A stretch of DNA of 64,000 bases, taken from positions 683,864-747,863 of the forward strand of contig JAAOMT010000239.1 in the NCBI GenBank assembly GCA_016748015.1, in the 5' to 3' direction. Positions 34,400 to 46,984 of this stretch are shown here, piece by piece. The position numbers and the translations under genes were made by a program. The first letter of the stretch is position 1. Each line of letters begins with the position of its first letter. Under the pieces are notes generated by a model. The model saw only the letters and a list, made by a program, of their open reading frames with translations. It made no database searches and was not told the DNA's origin. The stretch is from Geosiphon pyriformis. Taxonomy: Eukaryota; Glomeromycota; Glomeromycetes; Archaeosporales; Geosiphonaceae.

Positions 34400-34990
34400 T
34401 ACCTTTTTTTTTTACATGCTATTTTAAATTATCTTGTTTACATAAATTCATAAATTCATAAATTACCACTCCTTTTTAAATCACAAATAATTTTTTTAAT
34501 AATTAAACTTTTTTTAAACTAAAAAAATTCCATGAAAATAAACATGTTTTAATTTTAATTCAAATCAAATAAAATTTAATAAAAAACAAAAATAATATAT
34601 GTCAAATTTCAATTATTTTTATATATACTATTAATTAAAATTAGTTTTAATGTAAACTTTAATATTGTAAATTTAATAAAAAACTAATAAAAAAAATATA
34701 AAAAATTATTACACTTAATTTAATGTTTTAACTAAAATTTAATAAAACTAATTTTGTTTTTTAAAAATTTTTATTGAATTTTTTTTTTCATAAAAAAAAA
34801 ATTTCTTATTGATTTAAAACATATAATGTAATCTAATTGTTATTTAATATATATTTAATATATTTATGTCTTATATTAAATACAATTTATGTTTTTTCTA
34901 TATATATAATTAGCTATTTAAACCAAATAAAACTATATTATCTTATACTTAACTATTTGATATTATTATATAAAAACAAAACTATTATAA

Positions 34991-35023
<33 letters not shown>

Positions 35024-36948
35024 TAAATAATATACAAAATTTGTTAATTTATGTTTTTTTTTTTAATTTTTTTAACAAATATTTTATTTGAAATATTAAA
35101 TATATATATATATATTAATAATTAATTGTTAAAAAATAAATTAAGCTAAATTAAATATTTAATTATTTAAAATTTTAATAATAAGCTTTTTTGTAAATAT
35201 AAATATTTAATAATTAAATAAAAATTAACAAATATTGAAATTTTTTTTTACATGCTTGTGATGTAGCCCAACTACAAATTATTGTCATACGAACTATTTT
35301 TTTGTATATATAGACATGGATCATGCACAAACCACACATGATCGCCATTTGATATGGAATTTATTAAATAATAAAAATTTTAAAAGCAAAAAAAATCAAT
35401 TATTAAAATTCACAATATAAAATATTAAATTTTTTTATTAAATTTTTTGTATAATATTATTAATTAATTAATTAATATTATTATAAATTTTGAATTAATT
35501 AACTAATTGTTTTAAAAATATATATTATAATTCAAAAAATTTTTGGCTTAAATTGAATTCTAAATATAATAAATAAGCATTATATTAATTTCAATTAATT
35601 ATATTTATGATTTAAAATTATAATCATGTTGAAAATTTTAATTGAAATTTAATTTTAAACTTTTAATTAGTTTTATTTATTTATTTATTTATTATATATA
35701 TTGATTTAAGTAAAACTACTTTAAAAATTCAAATTTATAATTAACTTCAATTTTTATTAAGAATTTTTTTGGTTACACGATTTAATCCAACTACTAACTA
35801 TTTTCTTACAACGTTATTATCCCTGAATTTTAAATATTAAATCTCAAATTAATAAAAAAATGGATTCTAATTAAATAATTCAAAAATAATAATTCAAAAA
35901 AGTAATAAAAATTAACTTAATAAAAAAATTAATTGCAAAAAAAAATTTTCTAAAAGCAAAAAATTACATAAAATTTACTAAATATTTATATTAAAAAAAT
36001 ACTATATTAGCAAAAAAAATTTAAATTTTCAAACAAAGCTTAATAAAAATTATACAATTATATAATTTAAATAGACCAAAATAAAAGCTTTAAAATAATA
36101 TATTAAATTATATAATAAATCTTTAATAATAATCAATGTATTTTTTTTTATTTAACATGCTGTGACAAAGTGAGATCCTTCCACTACCTAAAACGTAAAA
36201 CACATGTGTCCTACATTAGGTGTGGATCATGCGCTTTCTTCACGTGACCAGCCACCCGGACTTACGTCAAGACCTCCCTAAGCACTAAACGAAAAATTAC
36301 CAGTCGCGTACAAACCACGCGCTACACGACCTAAAATATCTGCAACATCAGAAAAAATTCTTGACCCCTAGATGAAATTAATGTTTTTTGATATTTTGTT
36401 AAATTATATTGTTTAAAGAAAACTAAAAAATAAAAACTGTTTCTTTGCAATACTGTTTTTTTTTGTTTATAAATTAATCTGTATTTATATTTATATTTAT
36501 ATAATAAATTATTTGCTATTTAATTTATTTAATGATTAGTATTAATTATTAATTAATATTATATAATATTAATATTAAACAAGTATTATAAGCATATTAT
36601 TGGGTTAAAAAAGAATTATAATATTATTATTTTTGAATTTAGAGTTGTATTAACATTGCAAATCTATTTTTAATATTTAATTATTAATTATTTTAAGATT
36701 TCTATATTAATTATGTGATGTTTATTTTAATAGTTTATTATTTTTACCAATTTCTTTTCAAATTATTTTGTTTTTTTGTAGTTTTTATCTATTTTTAAAT
36801 TTTATAGAATAATAGATTAAAAATAATATAAAGTTTTTATTTTAATAGGTTTTGAATGTTATTATTAAAATTAAACTTGTTAAATTACTTTTTTTATTAC
36901 ATTTAAAAATGCCAAACAAAATTAATTTTTTTGTTAAATGTTTTTGTA

Positions 36949-36984
<36 letters not shown>

Positions 36985-37300
36985 TTTAATGCTATTATAA
37001 CACATTAAGATAAAAAAAAATTTTATGGTCTGTAAAACAAAAAGTGTTTAATATATTAAATTTTAAAAAAAGTGTATTTGTTGTAAAAAAGTTTTGATTA
37101 GCTAATTACATGTAAAAAATGTATTATTTACATTTATTAACACAAAAAAGCAATAAAAAAATCAAGAAATTAATTATAAATTTATTACAAGTTTAAACTT
37201 TAAAAAATTTTTATACAAATAATAAAATATACTCTATTATAAAAAGATCAACTAATTAGAATAAAAGTTTATTAATTATAAATTAAAAGAACTAACCTTT
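34400..37300. other. AT-rich desert with two (AAT)n microsatellites and GC-richer LINE-tail-like islets
   Basis: Microsatellites lie at about 34994-35022 and 36952-36983. At 35262-35350 and 36160-36350 are GC-richer islets: the second has ACGTGACCAGCCACCCGGAC and resembles the LINE 3' tail at 55640-55690. At 34878-34937 is a strongly mutated version of the same tail. No genes. Confidence 0.55.
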
Positions 37301-37651
37301 TGTTTCTTTATTTAATTTTCAAAGTTAAATGACAACTTGTATAAACTTTACCCGAATGAATTACTATCCTTGAACTATTAACCGTTTCTTTTACGTAATT
37401 TTCTGATTTTAATAACTCTACCCTCTCATTTGAAGACTCAGGCCGATATAGCTTTCCCAGCTCATCCAAGTTTTTTTTTGAAGCTCATTCAACTTCCAGT
37501 AAACTTCTTTAGCAGTAGGACGATTCTTAGGATTAGTATCCAAACACTTTTCGATGAATTCAGCAATTGAAGGTGGAATAAAGGGGGAGGTAATCTTAGG
37601 CCTTTGACCATTCAAGATATCCATCACGAGAAAGCGATCATGAAAGAGAGG

Positions 37652-37775
37652 AGAAAAAAAAAATATATGGAGTAATTCCATACATTTCACCAGAAGTTTT
37701 AATAGGAGAAAAATTTACGATAGCTGGTGACATTTATAGTTTTGCCATATTATTATGGGAATTGGCAACAGGAAT
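37652..37775 (+). other. Short inversion inside kinase copy 4
   Basis: On the plus strand this block encodes GVIPYISPEVLIGEKF then TIAGDIYSFAILLWELATG, the activation-segment part missing from the minus-strand reading of the same gene. The breakpoints sit between the Lys-rich stretch before GVIP and the PPFHD motif of intact copies. About 120 bp has been flipped in place. Confidence 0.85.
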
Positions 37776-38172
37776 GCCCGCTAGTGCTGTTGTTTCCGAA
37801 TTTAATGTTTCATTGTTTGGTGCTGCTGTTTTATTATTTTTAGGTTGACATAATCCGAGGTCTCTAATATTCACATAAATTTCAGGATAATCATAATGTA
37901 GGATGTTGCCCGAGTGTAGGTAAGAATGAACCATACCAGCAGAATAAATTATAATAAGTCTTTTGGCAATACTAATTGGTATCAATAATTTAATACGCCA
38001 AGACATGGAATGAAATTCTGTTGATAAATACTTTCGCATGCCTTCATATATAGCAAATTCATCACAATCCCATACTCGAGTGTTTCAGGGTTTTGCGTAA
38101 CTTCTTATATTTTAGAGATATAGTCTTGGTCAACAACATTATTAATAAATATAGCTCTTTGAATGCATACCT

Positions 38173-38219
38173 ATCAGAAGAGAAGAGAAGAGAAGAGAAG
38201 AGAAGAGAAGAGAAGAGAA
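38173..38219. repeat. (AGAAG)n pentanucleotide microsatellite
   Basis: About nine AGAAG units in the intron of kinase pseudogene copy 4, just past the acceptor side of exon 2. Confidence 0.9.
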
Positions 38220-38720
38220 AATAAATAAATAAATATTTAATTCAATTAATTGAACATTTAAATGATTTTAAATAATAATAATAATTTAATTACCTCTTTA
38301 AAGAGTTCTTCAATGTTCTGCAAAGATGTTTTTATAAATTTTATTGCTACTTCTTCCCATCCATTTCTTTTATATTTGATTGAAACATTATGTTTTATAC
38401 TCCACCCATCAATATACGTTACTCTATAAATTGTACCAAATCCTCCCTCGCCAATTTTGTTGATATTCTTTAAACGTTCCCAAAGGAATCCATTCATAAT
38501 AAATTAATTAATTTTATTTACGCAAATAGATTGGAAACTTAATTATTTCATCAAATACTTTATTCCCGCTTGAAAAGTCCTTGTAAAAATTTAAAAAAAA
38601 TAAGAACTGGCATATCGCACACTTATTCTCTTTATTATTTTTAATGCTCTCTTAACACTCTTCACACTCGTCGCAATCATGAGCTTCTGGACGAGTTCTT
38701 TTAATTTCAAGTTTTTCCAT

Positions 38721-39396
38721 GGTTTAAATAAAATCTGAATAACTATTGTGAGAACGTCAATAAAATAGATCTTTTTTTTTTATAAAAGCTTTTCTCAATA
38801 GTAAGACGGGACTCGTGAAGATAGTTAACAAATCAAAATTAAAAAATCACATTTCATATAATTTTTAATTCTCAATATATTTTTCATATATTATAATTTT
38901 TGCTACAATTAACCTATTAAAAAGCTTTTAAATTGCAAATTTTTATTTTTAAAAATATTTATTATGGATTTTTGTTTTTGATTTATATAAAAATGAAAAT
39001 GAAAATGAAAATAAATGAAAATAATAATTATGAATAAAGAATTTTCACGCGCATTTTTTTTATTTTAATACATATTGTTATAAATAAGTTTTAAAACATA
39101 ATAATAAAACATATTGTTGTTAATTTTTTCTTTGTTTTATAAATTTTTAAAACACTCAAAATTATTTTCCTAATTATTATATTTTTATAAGTATCAATAT
39201 AATGAGTTTATTTAATATGTTTAGAAAAGTTTTTTATTTATAAATGCAAATTATTTAAAATATGAGATCTTCGAATTGATGTATCAATAAATATCTAAAC
39301 ATTGTAAAATGTCTATTACAAATATTGCTGTAAATTCTTGAAAAAAGGAAAAACATGTCGAGGCTCTTAACGTAAAAACATTATTTTATTCTAAAT
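38721..39396. other. AT-rich intergenic
   Basis: Upstream of kinase pseudogene copy 4 and downstream of the END3-like gene. It includes GAAAAT runs near 38990-39010. No gene. Confidence 0.5.
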
Positions 39397-41347
39397 CTAC
39401 CTTACACTTTTAGCATAATCGATATCCCCTTGCAACTGTCGTAACTCACGTTCACTATCACTCAGATATGTGTCTAGTATACTCATCTGTGTTTTTAGCG
39501 TCTGTATATTATCCTCTAATTCATGAATTGCAGCTCGTTCTTTCTTAATATGTTCTTCGAGCAACGATGATTTGCTTTTTCCACTGATATCTTTTAAAGC
39601 CGATAATTGTTTTTGTTTGTACTCATAAAGTTGTCGAAATTCTGTTTTTACTGCTGAAGAATTGGAAGAAGTAAGGGCAGTAGTGTAAGTTGATAATGCT
39701 TTCTCTTCGGCCCTTTGAAGTTTTTCATTTAATTCCGCTAATTCTCGGAGCAATTGTTCTTCTTCCCTGTTTGTCCCGCCTCCTAAAATGATAAATTACA
39801 TATAAATAAAATAATTCGAAAAGTAATAATATTTCAGGATACTTTACCTCTATGAATGGATCTTGGTGATCCCTTATTACTTGATGTTGCCCTACGCGTA
39901 GTAGATGTAGGATCTAGAGTCTCATTGTAGTTATAATTAAGCTTTCCACGTACCAAAGATGTTTGCAAGGCTTTTGGTAAAACATTGGGTATTCTTTTTC
40001 CTTTGCTTCGCTCATTCAAAATATGCAAAAAAACGAGGCAGGCATCTTTTCCAAGCTTTTGTTCAAAATTAACATCCACAAGACTCCTAAATAATATGTA
40101 TTAAGATTTTTCAAAAATGCCAGTTTGAAAAAACATCATTAATATTTGGGAAAAATTTTTGACATTGAACCATGCTTCTATGCATTCTTCTCTTGGTATT
40201 CCAAGTGTTTCATAGAGATCATCGAAAAAAGCAACTAAACAATAAATAAAGAAGATTTCAAACATCAATCGAACTTTTCCTGAATAGCCAAAAATTATTT
40301 ACTAACTGATAATTACATCGTACATATCCATGAGGACCCACATGGCTCGAATATTGATTTTCGTAATTGAATTTATCAGCGGGCGGCATATACCAATCGA
40401 AATCATCAGTCAAAGGGGCCGTCGGAAAATTACCCAACTTTAAATGAGAACAAAATAATATTTATTTACATCAAACATGGGAAAAAATGAAACATAAATA
40501 CGAAATTCTCCAATACCTGATGTCGTTGAAGGGTAGGCGGTGGGGGTACTGGTGGAGGAATTTGCGAATACTTCAAAATATTGATAACTATACATTATAT
40601 TGAATCCTTAAAATTATGAAAAAAAACTCAAGGCAGGGTAAAAATAATAAAACAAAACCTGAAGTTGAGAGGGTGATGGAGGTACAGGTGGGGGAACTTG
40701 TGAATACTGTTGTTGTTGTCGCTGCTGCTGCTGCTGTTGCTGTTGTTGTGACATTAATCCAATCCCAGCAGAATATCCACCACCACCACCACCACCACCA
40801 CTACTACTACCTCCTCCACTGATAAAATTCCCCCCACCACCTCCAATAAAATTTCCACCACCCTGAATTATGTTTCCTCGCGAGAATAAGTGAATTTTAC
40901 TTTGAGGAATAAGATGCGCTGGAAGTGCTGGCGGAACATCAGGGTAAACGCCGGCCAACAAATCATTAACTAATCTGTACGTAACCGAAAATTCATCAAA
41001 ATCAAGGTTACCGTCCTTATCTATGTCGCATAGATCCCTGAGCAGAGGGCAAAAGGGAAAATGAATGGGTCTTTGAGATGGTTTAAATGAAAAAACCAAG
41101 GCTTTCAACTTACCATATTTTTTCGAGTTTGTTCACCGGGATATTAGAGTTTACGAGCCATTTGTGTGCTTGGGCACCTTTAAATCAACATTATTTTACA
41201 AACGGAAAAAGTTAAAAACTGGTAATGAACAAAACCAACTTCATTAAAACAGATGAGAGTCATACCAGTAAGATATCCATTAATAGGGCCAAGTTGGGTA
41301 AACATGGAAAAATATTGTCGTTTTTCTGCCTCGCTTATACCACTCAT
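39397..41347 (-). CDS. END3: END3-like EH-domain endocytosis protein
   Basis: Start ATG 41347; exons include 41266-41347, 41114-41177, 40659-41037, 40517-40570, ~40307-40437, then ~40150-40240, ~39848-40085 and 39397-~39780. EH1: EKRQYFSMFTQLGPINGYLT, AHKWLVNSNIPVNKLEKIW and the EF-hand loop DIDKDGNLDFDEF. Then the END3 signature PPALPAHLIPQSK, a low-complexity spacer (Gly-rich and poly-Gln, 40690-40860), PPP-VPP stretches, a second EH with DDFDWYMPPADKFNYE, and RIPNVLPKALQTS. The C-terminus is a coiled coil (LNEKLQRAEEKAL to LRQLQGDIDYAKSVR). End3 works with Pan1 and Sla1 at cortical actin patches. The Gly/Gln spacer is longer than in ascomycete End3. The junctions around 40150-40310 are not fully resolved. 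Confidence 0.88.
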
Positions 41348-41654
41348 TTTCAAAAAGATAACTGTTAAAAGAAGGAAAATTGCAAAATATAAATAGGTTT
41401 TGGTGAAGGTAAAATCTGGCATACAAGTAATGTTTCTTATTATTGCCGATGCAACTGTACAGTTGGTCACACTGATGATCCAACTTTTTGCTTATTAAAA
41501 ACTATTTGTGATTTGCTATGTCTTACTTTCTCACTGCTTCTCGTAAAAGTTCAAAACAACCACAAGTTTCCCTTCTCTTTCAAAATTTTTAGTATTTACC
41601 CGTGACTGTTTTGTCAGTGAGGTTTGGGGTAGCGAAAAAGAAAAAGTCAAGAAC
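41348..41654. promoter_or_regulatory. Bidirectional promoter region of END3 and LSM8
   Basis: 307 bp between divergent start codons; moderately AT-rich. No TATA-like element could be picked with confidence. Confidence 0.45.
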
Positions 41655-42315
41655 ATGTCAGATTTGCAACAGTACGTTGATCGTATCCTTTTTTTTTTGC
41701 CAACAAGAGTTGATTGGGCTGTTTTGGAGTATATACTCGATTAGAGTGAAAGGAAATAATTAATATTGATGTGAATCGAGCAATAAAGGTTATCATGAAA
41801 TCTTCCTTTGTGGATTCAAGGATTCATCATACTCTCTTCATAACTGCGCCTCAAATTCCAAATAAATTCCTTGACATCTTTTTCACCAAATTATTTCAAG
41901 AATCTGTGGAAATTATCACCGTTGATGGGCGCGTTATAGTGGTAAGGATATAAAAATGGTCATAATATGGTTTCCTTATGAATTATTAACATCTCAATTG
42001 CCTTTCATTTGTTGAAGGGAACCTTAAAAGGTTTCGATCAGACGACCAATATTATACTTTCTGGATGCCACGAACGTGTGTTCTCGGAGACAGAAGGTGT
42101 TGAGAAGGTGCCCCTTGGATTGTACATAATACGCGGGGATAATATGTAAGATGAACAATCAAGTTTAACAATCGGATTAAGTTTCTTTATCTCATTTCTT
42201 AGTTTGTTGAATACTTTGCAGATGCGTTGTAGGTGAACTAGATACGGAACGAGATGAGGCAATTGACTATTCAGAGATCAGAGCTCCACAATTACTTGAT
42301 ATGTCAAGACGTTAA
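41655..42315 (+). CDS. LSM8: U6 snRNA-associated Sm-like protein LSM8
   Basis: Four exons (41655-41682, 41901-41941, 42018-42145, 42222-42315) give exactly 96 aa, the usual LSM8 length. MSDLQQYVDQSVEIITVDGR begins the Sm1 motif (TVDGRVIVGTLKGFDQTTNI), followed by CHERVFS, then Sm2 LGLYIIRGDNICVVGELD. The GLYIIRGDN block is diagnostic for LSM8 rather than LSM1. LSM8 completes the nuclear LSM2-8 ring that binds the U6 3' oligo-U tail in splicing. Exon 1 is only 28 nt and the first intron ~218 bp. No anomaly. Confidence 0.95.
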
Positions 42316-43530
42316 TTTTTTGAAGAAAAAATAAGGCATGGTTTACTAGTTTTTGCTGACAAGATCTTTTTGTAAATATATAGATAATCATTATACAAAT
42401 TTACTGATATTTCTTAACTTGGAGATTTTAAGAAATTTGTGGATTATTTCCTGATTCAAAGAATGAGGTTTAATGTTAATAGTTTTATCCAAATGGAGAC
42501 AATTGTGAACTTCCACCAAAATTTATTTTTTAAAATCATTATTCTTGATTGAAATCCTAACAATATCGGTAAAATTGGGTTTTTCTTGCTTTTACAAAAT
42601 TTCATTTTAGCTTTGGTTTGGAGGCAAGCATTTTAGGTAGCCTCAGGATTCATTATAATGAAAATTTCCTATTTGGTCAATTGATTTTTACGTTAACTTT
42701 CAAATGAAAAGATTTGCTCATCAATAAAAAAATATTAATCAATTGCTTGATAATTGCTTATCAGGTGCCCTCTTTTCTGAGTCCCTCAGCATTAGCATAT
42801 TTTAGTCAGGAATTCAATAGTTTTTTGATGACATGACCGAGGGCACATTTATTATCAATGCAGTAGCTCCCATCATCAATGAAGCTTTTGTTCACGGGCA
42901 CAATCTTCCAGGATATTCTTGCAGTTAACAAAGTCTTAATCTGCCGCATGCAGAGAAGGAGAGCTTCTAGCTACTAAAGAAGTGCAGGGCAAAAGCGCAA
43001 AGAAAAGGTAACAGCAGCCCGTGGCAAACGCTAGAAGACGGAAGGCATCTTCAACCGCACTTTACTAGTTAAGATGCATCCCAGCTACCTTAAAAGCAGC
43101 TATTGAAGTGATGGATGGGCTTGGCGAGATTTGCCTTTAATATTTGGTGGGATGGAGCAGGCTTCGCATCATTATGAAACAAGATGTATCACGGAACAAA
43201 GGGTGGTTAAAACCCATGACGTTTCAACCAAAAACATCTTTTCGATGATGTTTCGGTTATCTGGGCGAACCAAAGTTTTGTAGAGCCGTCATGTGTTTTG
43301 CCATGCCACTGTTTCCTACTTGGTAACAGCGAAGTCGTCACTTGAAAGGAAAAAATACATCAAGAAAACCTTGTACACTTTACATGGTATGTCAAAAAAA
43401 ACGCGACTGAAAAATATGTACACCATCAAGTATAGAGATTCTTTGTCAGAAGTAAAATAATCTGTTGCAATCTGCTATGATCAAGTTAGGCGTACATTGC
43501 TTTGCAATATACAATAAATGTGAATTGATT
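42316..43530. other. Intergenic, GC-richer, possible decayed element
   Basis: Stretch 42840-43380 is GC-richer than its surroundings but has stops in all frames and no domain I recognise. It may be an old insertion. No gene is called. Confidence 0.4.
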
Positions 43531-43534
43531 ATTT

Positions 43535-43880
43535 ATTAATGGATATTTATACAGTTGGATTCAATAGTGACCAGTGCCGAGTAAAATATCTATTTCCTGC
43601 ATGACCTCAGGAGAGGAACAAAGCTTCATCAAGCAATTTCAGGAAGAGTTTCTGTCCATTACAATCCTGAAATTCCGGCATTGTATACCTCAGACCCTTT
43701 AATCCTCTATGTTACCACACTAGCTATAAGTCTTGGATCTATAGACTTCATTTCGGGTGACAACACAAACTCCCAACTCCTCGCCCTTGGCCTTGGTTCC
43801 AGCAGACTATTTTCCGACAGTCTTTTGTCGCCTTATGATTCCTCATGTCTGACACCTCATAATCTGCTTAGATAGACATC
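43535..43880. repeat. Dispersed repeat, copy 3; left edge of second duplicated segment
   Basis: Paired with 30465-30790 (same block order) and, more weakly, with 15064-15330. The GATTCCTCATGTCTGACACC block near its right end is shared with copy 1 but poorly kept in copy 2. Confidence 0.8.
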
Positions 43881-44774
43881 CGAGTTAAGCCTAAAATAGT
43901 CAAATCATACATGCAAGCAAAAATTACTTTTTTGATAATAGGAAAAACAGTACAGAAACATATATTTTTATTTGAGCAAATAAATTTAACTGAAAAATCT
44001 TGGATTCATGTTTCGAGTGATTTTTAAGCACAAATATCATTGCATTCGTAAAATATTACAACAAGGAAAATCTCATCAGAGTTCGATTCAATTTCCCTTT
44101 TATTAAGACAGAAAGAGTTGAGGGTTAACTTATAATGGGAAGAGGCTCCTTTAAACTTCGAAACTAAGCCCAAAAACAATAAGTGGCTTATCCGTGGAAG
44201 ATTAAATCTGATGGTAAACTGGCATATTCTTGAAAATCAAAAAATCGGTTTCCTGGGTTTATAAGACACAAAGACAAGTTTAAAAAACCTAAGCGGAAAG
44301 CAATTCTATTGATCTTGGCTGTCTTTATTTAAAAGCATAAGGAGCGCAGGGCCTGACAACTCGACAAAACAGCCCCCACATGAAAAGAATTGCGCATCTT
44401 TAAAGTAAGATCGATCATCCTCTTAATTTGCGAATTTGGCCCAATCTTCATCTCGCCGCCTGGATAAAATCAAGATCATAATAGATTTCGATTCTGGATA
44501 AAATCGTGATACAGTAGGTTTCTATTCTGGATGAAATCATAAATTGGAAAATATTAATTTCTATTTTCGGGTATTTCTAAAGAAACCTTTTTATTATTAG
44601 ACCTTCTATTGGACAAATAAGGTTTGATTAAACGTTTGAGTAATTTTGGAAAATGTATTTAAAGACACCTTGACCTTTTTCTTTTTGAGGTATCTGAGAT
44701 TTTAAAGCCAGATATAACAGCTACTTTTAATTCCTTTGAATATTCTTTTTCTAAATTTAATTTTATCTTGCAAA
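43881..44774. other. Intergenic part of second duplicated segment
   Basis: Upstream flank of aldo/keto reductase copy 2; block-wise identical to ~31000-31800. No independent gene. Confidence 0.5.
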
Positions 44775-46519
44775 ATGTCTTCTTCAATTCCTCTTCGTCA
44801 ACTTGGTAAAACTGGTACCATGATTCCTGCCATTGGATTGGGTTGCATGGTTAATTCATTTTCATTTTTGAATCTGAAATCAATTCGAGTACACACCATT
44901 TCTAAATAGGATTAATTATTTGATAATAGGGAATGAGCGAATTTTATGGAAGTGCTGATGATGCTCAAAGTCTCAAAGTGTTGGAACGTGCCATTGAATT
45001 GGGGTGCGCTTTTTGGAACACTTCTGATATGTATGGAAAGGGACATAATGAAGTATGTACATATTATTAAAATGTTGAGATTTGTTTAAAAAATAATGTG
45101 ACCAATTATTATTTGGTAAATCTAGGAATTGATTGGCAAGGTACTCAAAGAACATCGAAATGAAGTGTTTATTGCAACCAAATTCGGTTTGTTTTTGAAT
45201 TTTTTTTGATTGGGTTCTTCCATTTCAATTAGGATATTTCCAATTTAACTATTTTTTTTTGAAGGTGTTGTTCGTGAAACTAATTACGGTTTCGATGGTA
45301 GACCAGAATATGTTCGTGAAGCTTGTGAAAAGAGTTTGAAAAGATTAGGTATTGATCAAATTGATCTTTATATTCAGCATCGGGTTGATCCTCGAACGTA
45401 AATATATTAAATTTCGTAATTGCTAAAATTCAATCTCTTCCGTATATTCTATGAAAGTCTTGTATATCCAATTATTTGCTTCAATTCCTGCATTTACATT
45501 TCTATATAGGCCAATCGAAGAGACTGTAAGGGCACTAGCAGAACTCGTGAAGGAAGGAAAAGTAAAATATATTGGATTATCTGAATGCAGCGCAGCTAAT
45601 CTTCGTCGTGCTTATAAAGTTCATCCAATTGCAGCTCTTGAGGTAAAATATCTGATTTTAGAATGGAGGAAAATAAGTTTTATTTCTTCATGATTTTTAA
45701 CTTTCCTTATTTAGATTGAATATAGCCCTTGGACTCTTGATATCGAAGAAAATGGAATCCTTGAAGCGTGTAGAGAATTAGGTGTTACGATTATAGCATA
45801 TAGTCCATTGGGACGCGGGTTCTTAACTGTAAGTCAAGTTTTAGTTCATTAAGACTCTTAACTCTTTTCTTTTAATCAGTATGATTAACTTAAAAATCTT
45901 TCACAAATGGCAGGGACAATATAGACGATTTTGCTCTAGACGATTACCGAATAACAAATCCACGTTTTGAAGGTGAAAATTTCCAAAAAAATATCGAACT
46001 CGTAAATCAATTTGAGACTTTAGCAAAGAAAAAAGGGATCTCAAACAGTGAACTATGTTTGGCTTGGGTTTTAGCTCAGGTATGAAAAATGGTTATTTGT
46101 TTCTCAAATTAGTGAAAAATATTGTTAAAAGTCTTGAATTTATTTTTACAGGGAGAGGAATTTGTGGTTATTCCGGGAACTAGGAACATCAAGTAAGTTT
46201 TTCTCGAGAATTGACTGTTTATTTGTTTAGTTTAAGTTTCCTGAAACCTCTCAAACCTTTTGCACCTTATTCTAATTTATCTAAAAATTTCAGATATCTT
46301 GAAGAGAATGTTGGAGCCGGAAAGGTACAATTAACACCTGAAGAAATTGCCGAAATTCGGGATGTGATTAATTCTATTAATATTTTCGGGGAACGATATC
46401 CTGATATTCTTTTGAAGGTAAACTTTTTTTGGGCATTGCTTGTTTCGTAAAATCCTAGCATTAATCGTAGTGTATTCTTTTAAATTTAAAATTTTTAGAC
46501 TCTCGATTCAAGAAATTAG
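44775..46519 (+). pseudogene. Aldo/keto reductase, copy 2 (frameshifted)
   Basis: Same ten-exon layout as copy 1 (31801-33679). Start ATG 44775 gives MSSSIPLRQLGKTG, with Gln where copy 1 has a stop. The catalytic Tyr (DMYGKG), Lys (ATKFG) and His (IQHRVDP) are kept, and the exon interrupted in copy 1 is intact here ([20 protein letters not shown]). The exon at ~45914 has lost 8 nt net relative to copy 1 (after GGACAATATA), which shifts frame through the rest of that exon. One DDF codon pair is also changed to DDY. The C-terminal exons are intact: FVVIPGTRN, KVQLTPEEIAEIRDVINS and TLDSRN. If the 8-nt loss is real this copy is also dead; alternative splicing around the exon cannot be excluded. 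Confidence 0.83.
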
Positions 46520-46984
46520 AATTATCAACAATATTGAAACTTTTTTATACTTGAATAGATTAGCTAATTGTAACTTTTCTTCTTTGTTAATAAATAATAA
46601 ATAGTTAATTAGCTATTAAAAAGCAGTAATGGCATTGTTATAAAATGAAATAAAAACTAAAAAAAACTTTTTTGGTTAATGTATGCAGGTGTGAGCACAA
46701 GAATTAATAGTTTAATGTCTAAAAAGTTGTAATACTAGTAACCTAAAGTTAAAAGTTGATTTTGCCAAATAAACAATCTTATTTTATTTTTAATAACAAG
46801 ATAGAAGTTGTACAATTAAAAAATTAAAATTTCCCAATTTCGCACCTTTGGGCGATTCTCCTTTTTTTTGTAATGATTGAAGATTATCTTGCATACATTG
46901 TAATCCTTAACTATAATTCTTAATAACTATTTTGTTCACGTGATCCTCGACGAGAGTGATTACGATGTAAAGGTTTAATAGAAT

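Larger units (their letters stand above)
37308..38720 (-). pseudogene. TKL-like kinase pseudogene (copy 4) with internal inversion
   Basis: ATG at 38720. Exon 1 has CDECEEC followed by an in-frame TAA where copy 2 has CAA, then an intact-looking P-loop IGEGGFGTIYRV and VAIKFI. Exon 2 has lost the catalytic HRD: it reads MVHSYLHSGNIL, and GDLGLC is RDLGLC. It then meets a segment read on the opposite strand (37652-37775) and resumes at FLVMDILNGQRPKITSPFIP to a C-terminus resembling copy 2. Clearly nonfunctional. Copies 2, 3 and 5 have the same orientation. Confidence 0.9.

Noticed and set aside
40616-40822. Plus-strand frame with poly-His
   Set aside because: Antisense of the Gly/Gln spacer of the END3-like gene.
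42840-43380. Possible transposase or gene in a GC-richer patch
   Set aside because: Stops in all frames and no recognisable motif.
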